Source of the DNA: Kutzneria viridogrisea
GTDB taxonomy: Bacteria; Actinomycetota; Actinomycetes; Mycobacteriales; Pseudonocardiaceae
DNA: 64,000 nt
Direction of reading: 5' to 3'
Assembly: GCA_014138725.1 (NCBI GenBank)
Contig: JACJID010000001.1
Coordinates: 434,001 to 498,000 of the forward strand
Both the position numbers and the translations under genes were made by a program. Positions within the stretch are counted from its first letter, which is position 1; each line of letters begins with the position of its first letter. The notes below the pieces were generated by a model. That model ran no database searches and had not been told where the DNA came from. It saw only the letters and a list, made by a program, of their open reading frames with translations. Below, in pieces: positions 16,174 through 25,898 of the stretch.

Positions 16174-19100
16174 GCGGCAGAACCAGCGTGGCCCAGGGGG
16201 TGCACGCCCAGGCCCTGCGCACGCCGGAGGCCGTGGCGGTGGTCGACGGCGCGCACCGGCTGGACTACGCCGCCCTGGACGCCGCGGGGTCGGTTGTCGC
16301 GCAAGCGCTTACCCGCAGCGGGGTCCAGCCGGGGCAGGCGGTGGCGATCGGCCTGCCCCGCTCCTGGCAGCTGATCTGCGCCATGCTCGGCGTCCTGCGG
16401 CTGGGCGCCCAGGTCGTGCCGCTGGACGGCCAGAGCCCGGCCGAGCGCCGCAGGCACATCCTCACCGACTCGGCGGCCGTGGCCCTGATCCACGGGGACG
16501 CGCCGCCCGCCGACCTGCCCGACTCCGTGCGACCGCTCGCGGTGGCCGACCTGCTCGCGGCGCAACCCGGCGAGGTGGGCGAGCCGGAACCGCCCGCACC
16601 CGCCTCGTTCCTGTTCTACACCTCGGGAACCACGGGCCGTCCCAAGGGCGTGGAGGTCCGCGACGCGGGCGTGCTGCGGCTGGCCCGGCCCGGCTACCTC
16701 CGGATCGAGCCGGGCACGCGCTACTCCTGCCTGTCCAATCCGGCCTTCGACGCGCTGAGCTTCGAGGTCTGGGTGCCGCTGCTGACCGGCGGCTGCTGCG
16801 TGGTGCTCGCCGACGAGGCGGTGCAGACCCCGCACGAACTGGCCGCCGCGCTGCGCCGCGAGCGCGTCGACACCGTGTGGATGACCGCCGCGCTGTTCAA
16901 CGCGGTCGTGGACGCGGTGCCGGACTGCTTCGCCGCGGCCAGCCAGGTCCTGGTGGGCGGCGAGCAGCTCAACGCCGCGCTGATCCGCCGCTGGTACCGC
17001 GACAACCCCGACAGCACCACCCAGCTCTACAACGGTTACGGGCCAACGGAGTCCACGACCTTCGCGCTGAGCCACCCGATCCCGCGCGAGTTCGGCGGGG
17101 ACTCGGTGCCGATCGGCAGGCCGCTGCCCGGGACCGAGGCGCTGCTGGTGGTGCCCGGGGCCGAGCGCACGGCCGAACCCGGTGAGCTGGCCGAGTTGCA
17201 CCTGGCTGGTGACGGGCTTGCCGTCGGCTACCGCAACCTGCCCGAGGAGACCGCGCACCGGTTCGTGACCCTGCCCTGGTACGACGAGGGCCGCGAGCGC
17301 TACTACCGCACCGGCGACCTGGTGCGCGCCGACGCCGAGGGGCTCGTGGAGTACGTCGGGCGCACCGACCGCCAGGTGAAGGTCCGCGGCTTCCGGGTCG
17401 AACCGGGCGAGCTGGAGCGGCGGATCCTGGCGCACCCGGCGGTCCGGCAGGCCTACGTGTGCACCCGGCGCGACGGCGCGCACGGCCCGAACGAGCTGTT
17501 GGCCTACCTGGTCGCGGAAGACCTGTCCTACGAGGAGTTCGACCGGCACCTCGCCGGGGAGCTGCCGTCCTACATGCGACCGCACCACGTGTACCGGGTG
17601 GATGCGTTGCCGCTCAACGCCAACGGCAAGGTGGACCAGGCCGCGCTGCTGAGCCGCGAGGACCGGCCCTGGCGCCGTGAGTCCACTGAGGACACCGCAG
17701 TTACGGCCTGGCAGCGCGAGGTCCTGGACCTGGTGTCGCAGGTGCTCGGGATTGCCGACCCCCGGCTGGGCGACCACTGGATCGCCGGTGGCGGCGACTC
17801 GCTCAAGGCGCTGCGACTGCGGTTCGCCGCACGGCAGCGCTGGGGCTGTGAACTGCCACAATCCGTTGTCCTGCACGGCGACTTCGCCGAGCTGGCCGCC
17901 ACGATCGCCGCAGCCAGGACGGGCACGACCAGGGCCTACCCGGTGCCCGCCGCCCCGACGGGCGCGAGCTCGGCACCGGCCACCAGCGAGCAGCAGCGGC
18001 TCTGGCTGTTCCAGCAGAGTTCCCCGCGGTCCTTGGCGTACAACGTGAACCTGGCCTTCCGCATTGACGGTGAGGTGGACGCCGCGGCACTGCGGGGTGC
18101 ACTGCGCGGCTTGGTGGAACGCCACCCGGCGCTGCGCACCTCGTTCGAGGCGACCACCGAGGGCCTGCGCCAGGTGGTGTGCGAGCCGTACGACCCATGG
18201 ACCGAATCCAGCCGTGATGAGTTCTTCGGCACGGCCTTCGACCTCGCACAGCACCACATGCTGCGCGCGAGCTGGGTACCCGGACAAGGCGGGGGCGAGC
18301 TCCTGCTGTGCCTGCACCACATCGCGGTCGACGGCTGGTCGCTCAACGTGCTGCTCCGCGACCTGTCGGCCGGGTACGCGCAGACCCCGCTCAGTGACAG
18401 CGCACGCACTCCGCTGGACTTCGCCGCCTGGCAGACGGAGTGGTTCGCCAGCCCGGCCTACCTCGCCAAGTGCGAGGAGCTGCGCGCCCACTACGCGCAG
18501 GTGGACCGCGCGCCGGAACCGTTGCGCCCGGCCAAGTCCCCAGCGGCGGCACTGCTGCACACCACCCTGGACACCGTGCGTCGCGAGCAGGTGGACCGGC
18601 TCTGCGCGGAGCTGGGCTTGACCCGTTTCCAGCTGCTGCTCGGGGTCTACGTCTGGAGCCTGTACGGGGTCACCGGGCGGAGGAGCCCGTGCGTGGCCAG
18701 CCCGGTCGCGAACCGGCCGGTCCAGGAGTTCGAGTCCAGCGTCGGCATGTTCGCCAACACCGTGCTGCTGCCGCAGGACGTCGTGCCCGGCGAGGACCTG
18801 CGCGGGCAGTTGCTGAGGCTGGGCGCTGCCACGCGGGAGGTGCTGGACCGCCAGGAGGTCGCGCTGTCCGACGTGCTCGCCGCGGGACAGTCGCCGATCG
18901 ACTTCCTGTTCGTGCTGGAGAACACCGAGTTCTCCGCGCTGGCGCTGCCCGGCTGCGCGGTCCGTCCACTGTGGCCGGTGCCGGCCGCGGCCAAGTGCCC
19001 GCTGACCATGTCCGTCGTGGCCGGTCCGGAGGGCTTCGACTGCCTCTGGGAGTACGCCCAGGACTGCTTCGAGCCCGCCGAGGTCGTGGCGATGGCCGAG

Positions 19101-21044
19101 CTGTTCGAGCGCGGGCTCGACCTGCTCGCCGCGGGTGGCGCCGCGACGCCCGCCGAGCTCGTGGCCTCCTACCGCCGATCGCTGCCCGAGCACGGCCGCG
19201 GCGAGCAGACGCCGTTGCACAGCAAGACGATCGCCGACCTGGTCGCCAGGCAGGTCGTGCTCACGCCCCAGGCCCCGGCCCTGATGTCCGCGGACGGCCC
19301 GGTCAGCTACGCCGAACTCGACGCCTACGCGACGGCGCTGGCCGCCGAGCTGCCCGCCCCGACGGGCTCGTGCAGCGTGGCCCTGTACTTCGAGCCCTCC
19401 GTGGAGCACGTGGTCTCGTTGCTGGCGCTGGCCAAGCTCAACCTGACCGCCGTGCCGCTGGACCCGGCCTACCCGCCCGACCTGCTCCGGCAGGTCATCG
19501 AGCAGGTCGACCCGTTGTGCGTGCTGCTCGCGCCCGGCGCCGAGTTCGACGTCATCGACCCCGGTGACGTGCCCCGGCACCCGGTCGTGCTGTCGGCCGC
19601 CGAGGCGCCCGCCGTACCGCCGCACGAGGGCACCCGCCCGCTCTACACCCTGTTCACCTCCGGCTCCACCGGGACGCCCAAGGGTGTGCAGGTCCCCGAC
19701 CGGACCCTGGTCAACCTGCTCCAGTGGCAGGCCGGGTCCGGCGGCCTGGCGTTGCCCGCCGCGACCCAGCAGTTCTCCATGCTGTCCTTCGACGTGTCCT
19801 TCCAGGAGGTCTTCGGCACGCTGTCCTCGGGTGGCTGCCTGCACCTGGTGCGGCCCGACTGGCGCCACGACGTGCCCGCGCTGTTGGACCAGCTGGAGTC
19901 CGCCGGGGTGGAGCGGATCTTCCTGCCGTACGTGGCCCTGCAACTGCTCGCCGAGCACGGCGTCCGGTTGGGGCGCTACCCCTCACGGCTGCGCGACGTG
20001 GTCACCGCGGGCGAGCAGTTGGTCTGCACGGAGGCGATCCGCCGCTGGTTCGCGGGCCTGCCGGGGGCGCGCCTGTTCAACCACTACGGCCCCACCGAGA
20101 CGCACGTGGTGAGCAGCCTGTGCCTGGACGGGGACCCGGCCCGGTGGCCGGAGCGCCCGGCGATCGGCAGGCCGGTGCCCAACGCGGTGCTGCGCGTGGT
20201 GGACGAGTCCGACCAGGCCGTGCCCCCGGGCTGCGTGGGCGACCTGCTGATCGGCGGCCTGGCCGCGCGGCGCTGCTACCTGGGCGACCCCGAACGCGAC
20301 GCCGAGCGCTTCGTGGAACTGCCCGGGGTCGGCCTGTGCTACCGCAGTGGGGACAAGGCGTACTTCGACCGGGACGGCCTGCTGCACTTCGTGGGCCGCG
20401 AGGACCAGCAGATCAAGCTGAGCGGTTACCGCCTGGAGCTCGGACAGGTCGAGGCGGCACTGTTGCGGCACCCGGAGGTCGTCAACGCCGCGGTGGTCCG
20501 TGACGGGGACAGCCTGGTGGCCTGCGTGCAGTGCCGTCAGCGGCCCACTGCTGAGGAACTCGCCGCCCACCTGGCGCAGTTCCTGCCCGCACACGCCCGA
20601 GTGGACCGGTTCCGCCTGCTGGCCGACCTGCCGCGCACCCCCAGCGGCAAGGTCGACCGGGCGGCGGCGTTGCGCGCACCCGGCGAGGACCTGCGCCGTG
20701 GCGGCGCCGCGAACCGGCCCATGCTCTCACCCCGCGAGGCGCAGCTGGCGGAGCTGTTCGAGCAGGCGACCGGCTCGCCCATCGGCCCGGACCAGACCTT
20801 CTTCCAGGCGGGCGCCTCCAGCCTCGGGCTGATGCGCTTCCACCTGCACTGCACCCGCGAACTCGGCCCGATCTTCACCGTGGCCGACCTGTTCGAGCAC
20901 GTGACGGTCCGCGCGCTGGCCCGGATGATCGGCGGACCGGAACCCGTTGCGGCGCAGGAGGTCGAGCCGATCGCCGCGGAGTTCGAGATCGCGTTCGACT
21001 CGGCGAGCACCCCGGCGTTGGCCTCGGCGTTCAGCTCGGTGTAG
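16170..21044 (+). CDS. Two-module NRPS, A-T-C-A-T, predicted Val-Pro
   Basis: A 1624-residue synthetase. Order: A1 (about 1-490, FYTSGTTGRPKG), T1 (Ser in GGGDSLKAL, about 540), C (HHIAVDG, about 716), A2 ([11 protein letters not shown], about 1160), T2 (GASSLGLM, about 1547), then a short acidic tail and stop; no thioesterase, reductase or terminal C domain. Pocket residues read by alignment to GrsA give DAFWLGGTFK for A1 (valine type) and DVQFVAHVVK for A2 (proline type). The start overlaps the stop of the truncated condensation fragment. With no release domain, the Val-Pro thioester could leave as a diketopiperazine or be passed to a partner in trans. Those outcomes are inference. Confidence 0.92.
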   Translation: MSGRTSVAQGVHAQALRTPEAVAVVDGAHRLDYAALDAAGSVVAQALTRSGVQPGQAVAIGLPRSWQLICAMLGVLRLGAQVVPLDGQSPAERRRHILTDSAAVALIHGDAPPADLPDSVRPLAVADLLAAQPGEVGEPEPPAPASFLFYTSGTTGRPKGVEVRDAGVLRLARPGYLRIEPGTRYSCLSNPAFDALSFEVWVPLLTGGCCVVLADEAVQTPHELAAALRRERVDTVWMTAALFNAVVDAVPDCFAAASQVLVGGEQLNAALIRRWYRDNPDSTTQLYNGYGPTESTTFALSHPIPREFGGDSVPIGRPLPGTEALLVVPGAERTAEPGELAELHLAGDGLAVGYRNLPEETAHRFVTLPWYDEGRERYYRTGDLVRADAEGLVEYVGRTDRQVKVRGFRVEPGELERRILAHPAVRQAYVCTRRDGAHGPNELLAYLVAEDLSYEEFDRHLAGELPSYMRPHHVYRVDALPLNANGKVDQAALLSREDRPWRRESTEDTAVTAWQREVLDLVSQVLGIADPRLGDHWIAGGGDSLKALRLRFAARQRWGCELPQSVVLHGDFAELAATIAAARTGTTRAYPVPAAPTGASSAPATSEQQRLWLFQQSSPRSLAYNVNLAFRIDGEVDAAALRGALRGLVERHPALRTSFEATTEGLRQVVCEPYDPWTESSRDEFFGTAFDLAQHHMLRASWVPGQGGGELLLCLHHIAVDGWSLNVLLRDLSAGYAQTPLSDSARTPLDFAAWQTEWFASPAYLAKCEELRAHYAQVDRAPEPLRPAKSPAAALLHTTLDTVRREQVDRLCAELGLTRFQLLLGVYVWSLYGVTGRRSPCVASPVANRPVQEFESSVGMFANTVLLPQDVVPGEDLRGQLLRLGAATREVLDRQEVALSDVLAAGQSPIDFLFVLENTEFSALALPGCAVRPLWPVPAAAKCPLTMSVVAGPEGFDCLWEYAQDCFEPAEVVAMAELFERGLDLLAAGGAATPAELVASYRRSLPEHGRGEQTPLHSKTIADLVARQVVLTPQAPALMSADGPVSYAELDAYATALAAELPAPTGSCSVALYFEPSVEHVVSLLALAKLNLTAVPLDPAYPPDLLRQVIEQVDPLCVLLAPGAEFDVIDPGDVPRHPVVLSAAEAPAVPPHEGTRPLYTLFTSGSTGTPKGVQVPDRTLVNLLQWQAGSGGLALPAATQQFSMLSFDVSFQEVFGTLSSGGCLHLVRPDWRHDVPALLDQLESAGVERIFLPYVALQLLAEHGVRLGRYPSRLRDVVTAGEQLVCTEAIRRWFAGLPGARLFNHYGPTETHVVSSLCLDGDPARWPERPAIGRPVPNAVLRVVDESDQAVPPGCVGDLLIGGLAARRCYLGDPERDAERFVELPGVGLCYRSGDKAYFDRDGLLHFVGREDQQIKLSGYRLELGQVEAALLRHPEVVNAAVVRDGDSLVACVQCRQRPTAEELAAHLAQFLPAHARVDRFRLLADLPRTPSGKVDRAAALRAPGEDLRRGGAANRPMLSPREAQLAELFEQATGSPIGPDQTFFQAGASSLGLMRFHLHCTRELGPIFTVADLFEHVTVRALARMIGGPEPVAAQEVEPIAAEFEIAFDSASTPALASAFSSV

Positions 21045-21130
21045 CGCTCGCCGTGGTCGATCGTGGGCCGTAACGAATCGTAGGGCCCCGCGATGCGTTG
21101 GCTGGCAACATCCGACGCAGGGGGGCCGCC

Positions 21131-21970
21131 GTGGCACTCACCGATTGGTTGCGCAATCTGTTCACCGCCCCGCGCGAGCTGGTCGCACACCAGCTCGGCC
21201 AGGCAGGGGCGGACCCAAGGCAGGTGTTCCGGAAGTTCCGGATGCGCCGCAGCTACCGGATCAGGTACATGGTGCTGGGCGGTCTGATCATCCTGGCTGG
21301 GCTCGCCACGCCGTGGGTGATCACGCAGTTCACCCCGCCCGGTGGCTCGGTCACCCTCAACGGCACGATCTACGACGCGGGGAGCACCTTCTCCAACGGC
21401 TTCGACTTCGGCGACTCCGCCAAGGGCCAGGGCGATTCCCTGACCCTCAGCGGGATCGCCAACATCGAGTGGGCGGCGGGCGTGGTGCTCGCGACCGGCC
21501 TGTTCCTGCTGATCGTCAACCCGCAGGAGCCGAGCCCGCGCACCCGCTTGGTCAACTTCCTCGTCTCCCTGCTGCCCAGGCTGTTCAACTTCTTCACGAT
21601 CTACGCGTTCGTCAGGTACGCGTGGTGGTCCTTCGCCGAGGACGGCGTACAGCAGGACACCGTGCGGCACTTCCTGTTCCTCAACGGGGGAAGCCAGGCC
21701 GCACTGGACGCCACGCGCTGGATCGCCGTCTACCCGCTGCCCGGGTTCTTCATCACCCTCTTCGGTCTTGTGCTCGCCGCCATCGGCCTGTACTCGGGCA
21801 CCTCCCGGCTGACCGAGGAACAGATCGCGGCCCGCAACCAAGCCGGGCTCGCTGTTGTCCGAGGGCTGCTCAGTTTTGTCGGGAGAGTCATCGCGACCGC
21901 CATCCTCATCGCGTTGCTGCTCGCCGTGCTCGTCAACACCGTTGACTTCCAACACATCCAGATCGGGTGA
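21131..21970 (+). CDS. Membrane protein of unknown function
   Basis: A 279-residue protein with four hydrophobic segments: about residues 42-62 (MVLGGLIILAGLATPWVI), 118-140 (AAGVVLATGLFLLIV), 195-235 and 250-275. The loop between the first two contains DSLTLSGIANIEWAAG. The start is the GTG at 21131 with AGGGGGG 5 bases upstream; an ATG at 21098 in frame is possible but has no ribosome site. It follows the small NRPS by about 85 bases on the same strand. It does not resemble a known transporter family, and no function is assigned. Confidence 0.65.
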   Translation: MALTDWLRNLFTAPRELVAHQLGQAGADPRQVFRKFRMRRSYRIRYMVLGGLIILAGLATPWVITQFTPPGGSVTLNGTIYDAGSTFSNGFDFGDSAKGQGDSLTLSGIANIEWAAGVVLATGLFLLIVNPQEPSPRTRLVNFLVSLLPRLFNFFTIYAFVRYAWWSFAEDGVQQDTVRHFLFLNGGSQAALDATRWIAVYPLPGFFITLFGLVLAAIGLYSGTSRLTEEQIAARNQAGLAVVRGLLSFVGRVIATAILIALLLAVLVNTVDFQHIQIG

Positions 21971-22660
21971 TCACGCTCCGGTCGTCTCGTGCGCGACGGA
22001 CGAGGTCTGTCCATAGTAGAACGCCGCCACCCGGTAGGAGGCCGTGTGCTCCTGCTCCAGCGGGTAGACCCCGACCTCGTTGACCCCCGGCCCGAGCACG
22101 GCGGCCACCCGCACGGCCGAGCCGTTGGCCGGGGTCACCTCCAGCAGGTAGCCGTCCTCGTCCCGAGCGTGGTCGGTCCAGCTCAGGTGGACCCCGTCGG
22201 TGCCCACCGCCTCCGCGTGCAGGTCGGTGGGGCCCGCGCCGCTGTTCTCCTTGTCGCGCAGGGAATTGCGGGGCCCAGGCGGGCTCGGTCTGCTGCGCGG
22301 GGCGGCCCAGTCGCCCTCCGGCGCCGCCGGTCCCGAGCCGGTCGGCAGGGCCACCGCCACCGAGGTCGACTCCCGCCCGAACACGGTGCGCACCCGGTAG
22401 TAGAAGTCCGTCCGCGGGATGAGTTCGCTGTGCGTGTAGCTGGTGGCGTTCGCGGGCAGGAAGGCCAGTTCGGTGAACTCGCCCCCGGCCTGGTTGCGGT
22501 ACTCCAGCACCTGTCCCAGTGCGGTGTCCGGCGCCGCGGGCCAGGTCAGCCTGATCTCCGTCGAGCCCGTCCTGGTCGCGGTGAGCCCGCTGTCCGCGGT
22601 GCAGGCGGCGAGGCCCAGAACGAGCAGGACCGCCCCGAGCCTCGCCCGCACAACGCTCAC
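21971..22660 (-). CDS. Fibronectin type III-like lipoprotein
   Basis: A 229-residue exported protein with a lipoprotein signal (LLVLGLAAC, Cys near residue 17). Two fibronectin-like beta domains follow, the first with IRLTWPAAPD and DFYYRVRTVFG, the second with GVHLSWTDHARDEDGYLLEV and ASYRVAAFYYG; a Pro/Arg-rich linker joins them. The start is the GTG at 22660, overlapping the stop of the upstream lyase-like gene (GTGA), so the two are coupled. A role in carbohydrate or surface binding alongside the lyase-like protein is plausible but not shown. Confidence 0.7.
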   Translation of the reverse strand: MSVVRARLGAVLLVLGLAACTADSGLTATRTGSTEIRLTWPAAPDTALGQVLEYRNQAGGEFTELAFLPANATSYTHSELIPRTDFYYRVRTVFGRESTSVAVALPTGSGPAAPEGDWAAPRSRPSPPGPRNSLRDKENSGAGPTDLHAEAVGTDGVHLSWTDHARDEDGYLLEVTPANGSAVRVAAVLGPGVNEVGVYPLEQEHTASYRVAAFYYGQTSSVAHETTGA

Positions 22661-23298
22661 TTGCGCCAGAAGTGGACGTCGCTCCAGTTCACGGTGATGC
22701 TGCCCGAGCCGGAGCTGGTCTTGTAGGCGCCGATCTTGTCGTAGAACGCGCCGCCCGGGGCGTTGTTGTCGGTGTAGGCCAGCGAACCGTTGATGTACAC
22801 GCGCAGGGTGTGCGCCTGCACGTCGTGCACCGTGTTGACCCGCACGGCGGTGCCGACCTTGGCGATCCCGCTGTTGATCGTGCCACCGCCCTCCACGCTG
22901 TAGAGGCGGCCGGTCTTCTCCACCGCCAGCATGAAGTACGGCCCGTCGTCCCCGTTGAAGGTCTGCTTCAGGCTGATCCGGTTGCCGCCCATGCTGCTGA
23001 TGGTGAAGGTGCCGCTGAACTGCCGGACCCCGGAGGAGTAGTTCGTGCCGCCGCCGGAGTAGTTGCGGTAGCGGCGTTCCGCGCGCGGCGCGCCGTTGCC
23101 GCACGCGTCGAACGCGCTGGCCGAGGGCAGGCTGAAGGTCAGGCCGTTGACCTTGCCGCCCTGGCAGGTCTGCACGTCGTAGGACGGGGAGTCCTCGGTC
23201 CAGTTGCCCGATTCGACCGGTCCCGCGGCGAAGGCCGAGGGGGCCAGGCCCACCAGGGCGGCACAGGCCACCAGTACGGGGAGAACGCGGATTTTCAC
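22657..23298 (-). CDS. Secreted alginate-lyase-like (PL7-type fold) protein
   Basis: A 213-residue protein with a Sec signal (about residues 1-25, ending AFAAGP). The rest looks like a beta jelly-roll of the family 7 polysaccharide lyase type: RAERRYRNYSSG-like sequence, a central SLKQTFNG strand and a C-terminal FYDKIGAYKTSSG that parallels the YFKAGxY element. The usual QIH or QVH catalytic motif is QTF here, so the catalytic His is absent and the protein may only bind sugar. The start is the GTG at 23298, GGAG 8 bases upstream. Its stop overlaps the lipoprotein start. Confidence 0.6.
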   Translation of the reverse strand: MKIRVLPVLVACAALVGLAPSAFAAGPVESGNWTEDSPSYDVQTCQGGKVNGLTFSLPSASAFDACGNGAPRAERRYRNYSGGGTNYSSGVRQFSGTFTISSMGGNRISLKQTFNGDDGPYFMLAVEKTGRLYSVEGGGTINSGIAKVGTAVRVNTVHDVQAHTLRVYINGSLAYTDNNAPGGAFYDKIGAYKTSSGSGSITVNWSDVHFWRK

Positions 23299-23454
23299 GG
23301 CAGGGGCTCCATTTCCGCCAGGCACCGCGGAGGTCCGCACGAGGGGAGGGCGGCGATTCCCTGTCGTGCCATCGATCTCCGCGAGCCGAAGGTCAAGTAG
23401 CAGCCCTGACAGGAAAGCAGCGCCGGTGACGCGTGTCAACGGGCTGCACAGTGT

Positions 23455-24810
23455 TCAGGAACGTGAACGCGACCGGGTTCCGGCCACGGCCAGCAGCACG
23501 ATCGCGCTGAACGCGAGGGCGACCAGCACCATCGAGGCCCGCGGGGCGATCAGGTCCTGGGCCCCGCCGAGCAGACTGCCCAGCAGCGCCACACCCAGCG
23601 CGCCGCCGGTCTGCCGCGCGGCATTGAGCACCCCGCTGCCCAGACCGGCCTGGGCCGGGCCGAGCGAGCTCATCGCCGTGGCGGTCATCGCGGGCATGGC
23701 CAGGGAGCAGCACCCGAACAGCACCGAGCCCACGAGCAGCACGGCGAGCGGGCCGTGCACGTCCAGTGTCGCGAGTACCGCCGAGCCGAGGGCGCCCGCG
23801 ATGCCACCGGCCACCATGGGCGCGCGGGTGCCCAACCGCGCCACGACCCGGCCCGCGAGGAACGCGTTGGTGCCGACCGCGAGGGTCAGTGGCAGCAGCG
23901 CCAGACCGGCGGCCCAGGGCACCAGGTGCAGGGACTGCTGCAAGTACAGGGAGAGTACGAACAACGTGCCGTAGAGGCAGAAGTTGAACAGGAAGCCGAT
24001 CGCGCTCGCGGCGCTGAACGCGCGGTTGCGGAAGACACCGAGCGGCAGCATGGGCGCGCTGGCGTTCGCCTCGACGAGCACGAACCCGATGGCGGCGCAC
24101 ACACCGACCGCCAGCAGCCCGAGCACGACCGGACTGGTCCAGCCGCGCTGACCGGCCTCGATCATGCCCGCCGCGAGACAACCCAGTGCCGCCACGCTGA
24201 GCAGTTGCCCCGCGAGGTCCACGCCGACCTGGCGCTGGCGGGGCGCCTCCGCGACGGTCCAGCGGGTCAGCAGCACTGCCAGTACCGTCACGGGCAGGTT
24301 GACCAGGAAGATCGTGCGCCAGCCCACGAGGTCCACGGCGAACCCGCCGAGTACCGGCCCAGCGGCCAACCCGAGACCGCTCATGCCGCCCCAGATGCCC
24401 AGGGCGTGCGCACGCCGCCGCGCGTCAGGGAACTGGTGCACGATCAGCGCCAGCGAGGCGGGTAGCAGTACTGCGGCGCCGACACCCTGCACGGCGCGGG
24501 CGGCCACCAGCACCGCCTGGCCGGGGGCGAGCGCGCAGGCCGCCGAGGACAGCGCGAACACCACGAGCCCGAGCTGGAACGCACGGCGGGCACCGGCCTG
24601 GTCCGAGCCCGCGCCCGCCGTCAGCAGCAGGGCGGCCAGCGCGATGGTGTACGAGTCGACCACCCATTGCAGGCCCTCCAGCGTGCCGCCGAGATCGGAC
24701 CGGATGGCGGGCAGTGCGACGTTCACGATGGTGGCGTCCAACGTGATCATCAGGAAGCCCAGGCAGATCGCGGTCAGCGCGAGGCCGGGGCGGGTGACGG
24801 GTGCCAGCAC
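23455..24810 (-). CDS. MFS drug exporter, EmrB/QacA type
   Basis: A 451-residue transporter with about 14 hydrophobic helices. The family motifs are visible: LDATIVNVALPAIRSDL in helix 1, WVVDSYTIALAALLL in helix 2 and GWRTIFLVNLPV after helix 5. It is expected to be a proton-driven exporter of hydrophobic compounds. The start is the GTG at 24810 with GGAAG about 8 bases upstream. It diverges from a LysR-type regulator, the usual arrangement for regulated efflux. It could serve export of the small NRPS product, which is only positional inference. Confidence 0.9.
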   Translation of the reverse strand: MLAPVTRPGLALTAICLGFLMITLDATIVNVALPAIRSDLGGTLEGLQWVVDSYTIALAALLLTAGAGSDQAGARRAFQLGLVVFALSSAACALAPGQAVLVAARAVQGVGAAVLLPASLALIVHQFPDARRRAHALGIWGGMSGLGLAAGPVLGGFAVDLVGWRTIFLVNLPVTVLAVLLTRWTVAEAPRQRQVGVDLAGQLLSVAALGCLAAGMIEAGQRGWTSPVVLGLLAVGVCAAIGFVLVEANASAPMLPLGVFRNRAFSAASAIGFLFNFCLYGTLFVLSLYLQQSLHLVPWAAGLALLPLTLAVGTNAFLAGRVVARLGTRAPMVAGGIAGALGSAVLATLDVHGPLAVLLVGSVLFGCCSLAMPAMTATAMSSLGPAQAGLGSGVLNAARQTGGALGVALLGSLLGGAQDLIAPRASMVLVALAFSAIVLLAVAGTRSRSRS

Positions 24811-24927
24811 GAGATGATCTTCCACCGGTCCAGCCAAGCCGGTGGCCGGGCACCCGGTCCACGACCGGCCGCCTAGCACTGGTAGGCGCAGACTCCCACC
24901 GCAGGTCAGCGGCGGTAAAGTCGCCGG

Positions 24928-25866
24928 GTGGAGCTCAGGCGGCTCAGGTACTTCGTGGCGGTGGCCGAGGAACTGAACTACGGGCGGGCCGCCGCCCGGC
25001 TGAGGATCAGCGGGCCCTCGCTGTCCCAGCAGGTCAAGGCGCTGGAGCGGGACCTGGGCGCACAGCTGCTGATCAGGGACCGCCGCCACGTGGAGCTGAC
25101 CCCGGCCGGGGCCCGGCTGCTGGCCGACGCCAGGCAGATCCTGTCCCTGGTCGAGAGCGCGGTCAACCGGGTCCAGGGCTCGGGCGCGGACGTGCTGCGG
25201 CTGGGCTACGTGAGCTGGCTGCCGCCCGAGGTGGCCGCGCTGGTGGCCCCGGCCGTGGAACTGCGCGTGGACGAGTGGGTGCTGCCCTCGCACACCCAGG
25301 TCGAGCGGGTCGCCGACGGCAGCCTGGACCTGGCCGTGGCCTGGGCCCTGCGCCCCGAGGTGCGGAACAACGGACTGGTCGCCCACCTGCTGCGCTGCGA
25401 GCCGCTGACCGCCCTGCTGCCCGCCGGGCACCGGCTGGCGCGCGAGAAGCAGGTGCCCGCCGACCAGGTGGTCGCGCTGGTCGACGAGGACGAGACCTCC
25501 TGGGCCTCCTGGAACCGGTTCGCCGAGGACTTCGTGCGCTGCACCGGGGCCCGCCAGGTGCGGGTCGCCAACGGGGGCATCGCCGGGCGCGCGTTCCACG
25601 ACCACGTGGCGCGGTTGCGTGCCCCCGTGCTGCGCTCGCCCAAGCAGCACCCGGCGCCGGTTCCGCCCGGCCTGGCGTCCCGGCCGGTCACCGGGCCCAC
25701 CCCGCTGTGGACCTGGTCCCTGCTGCACCGCGCGGACGACACCCGCGACTCGGTCCGGCACGTCGTGGAGAGCCTGCGCCAGATCGGCGAGGTCGCGCGC
25801 TGGCACGGGCCGCCGGACATGGCGGGCTACTGGCTGCCCACCGAGGACCCGCACCGCCGTGGTTGA
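24928..25866 (+). CDS. LysR-family regulator
   Basis: A 312-residue regulator starting with GTG. The N-terminal HTH spans about residues 1-60 (MELRRLRYFVAVAEELNYGRAAARL, then GPSLSQQVKALE), followed by the effector domain with GLVAHLLRCEPLTALLPAGHRLA. The 117-base gap to the divergent MFS gene is expected to hold its binding sites, but no clear T-N11-A pair was identified. It probably controls the MFS exporter. The 3' end carries no overlap with the next gene. Confidence 0.9.
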   Translation: MELRRLRYFVAVAEELNYGRAAARLRISGPSLSQQVKALERDLGAQLLIRDRRHVELTPAGARLLADARQILSLVESAVNRVQGSGADVLRLGYVSWLPPEVAALVAPAVELRVDEWVLPSHTQVERVADGSLDLAVAWALRPEVRNNGLVAHLLRCEPLTALLPAGHRLAREKQVPADQVVALVDEDETSWASWNRFAEDFVRCTGARQVRVANGGIAGRAFHDHVARLRAPVLRSPKQHPAPVPPGLASRPVTGPTPLWTWSLLHRADDTRDSVRHVVESLRQIGEVARWHGPPDMAGYWLPTEDPHRRG

Positions 25867-25898
25867 CTTCGGTACTGGGCAGGGGAGGAGCGGGACGC

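Noticed and set aside
16008-19958. Long open frame antisense to the small NRPS
   Set aside because: Same artefact of third-position GC; no recognisable domain, no ribosome site.
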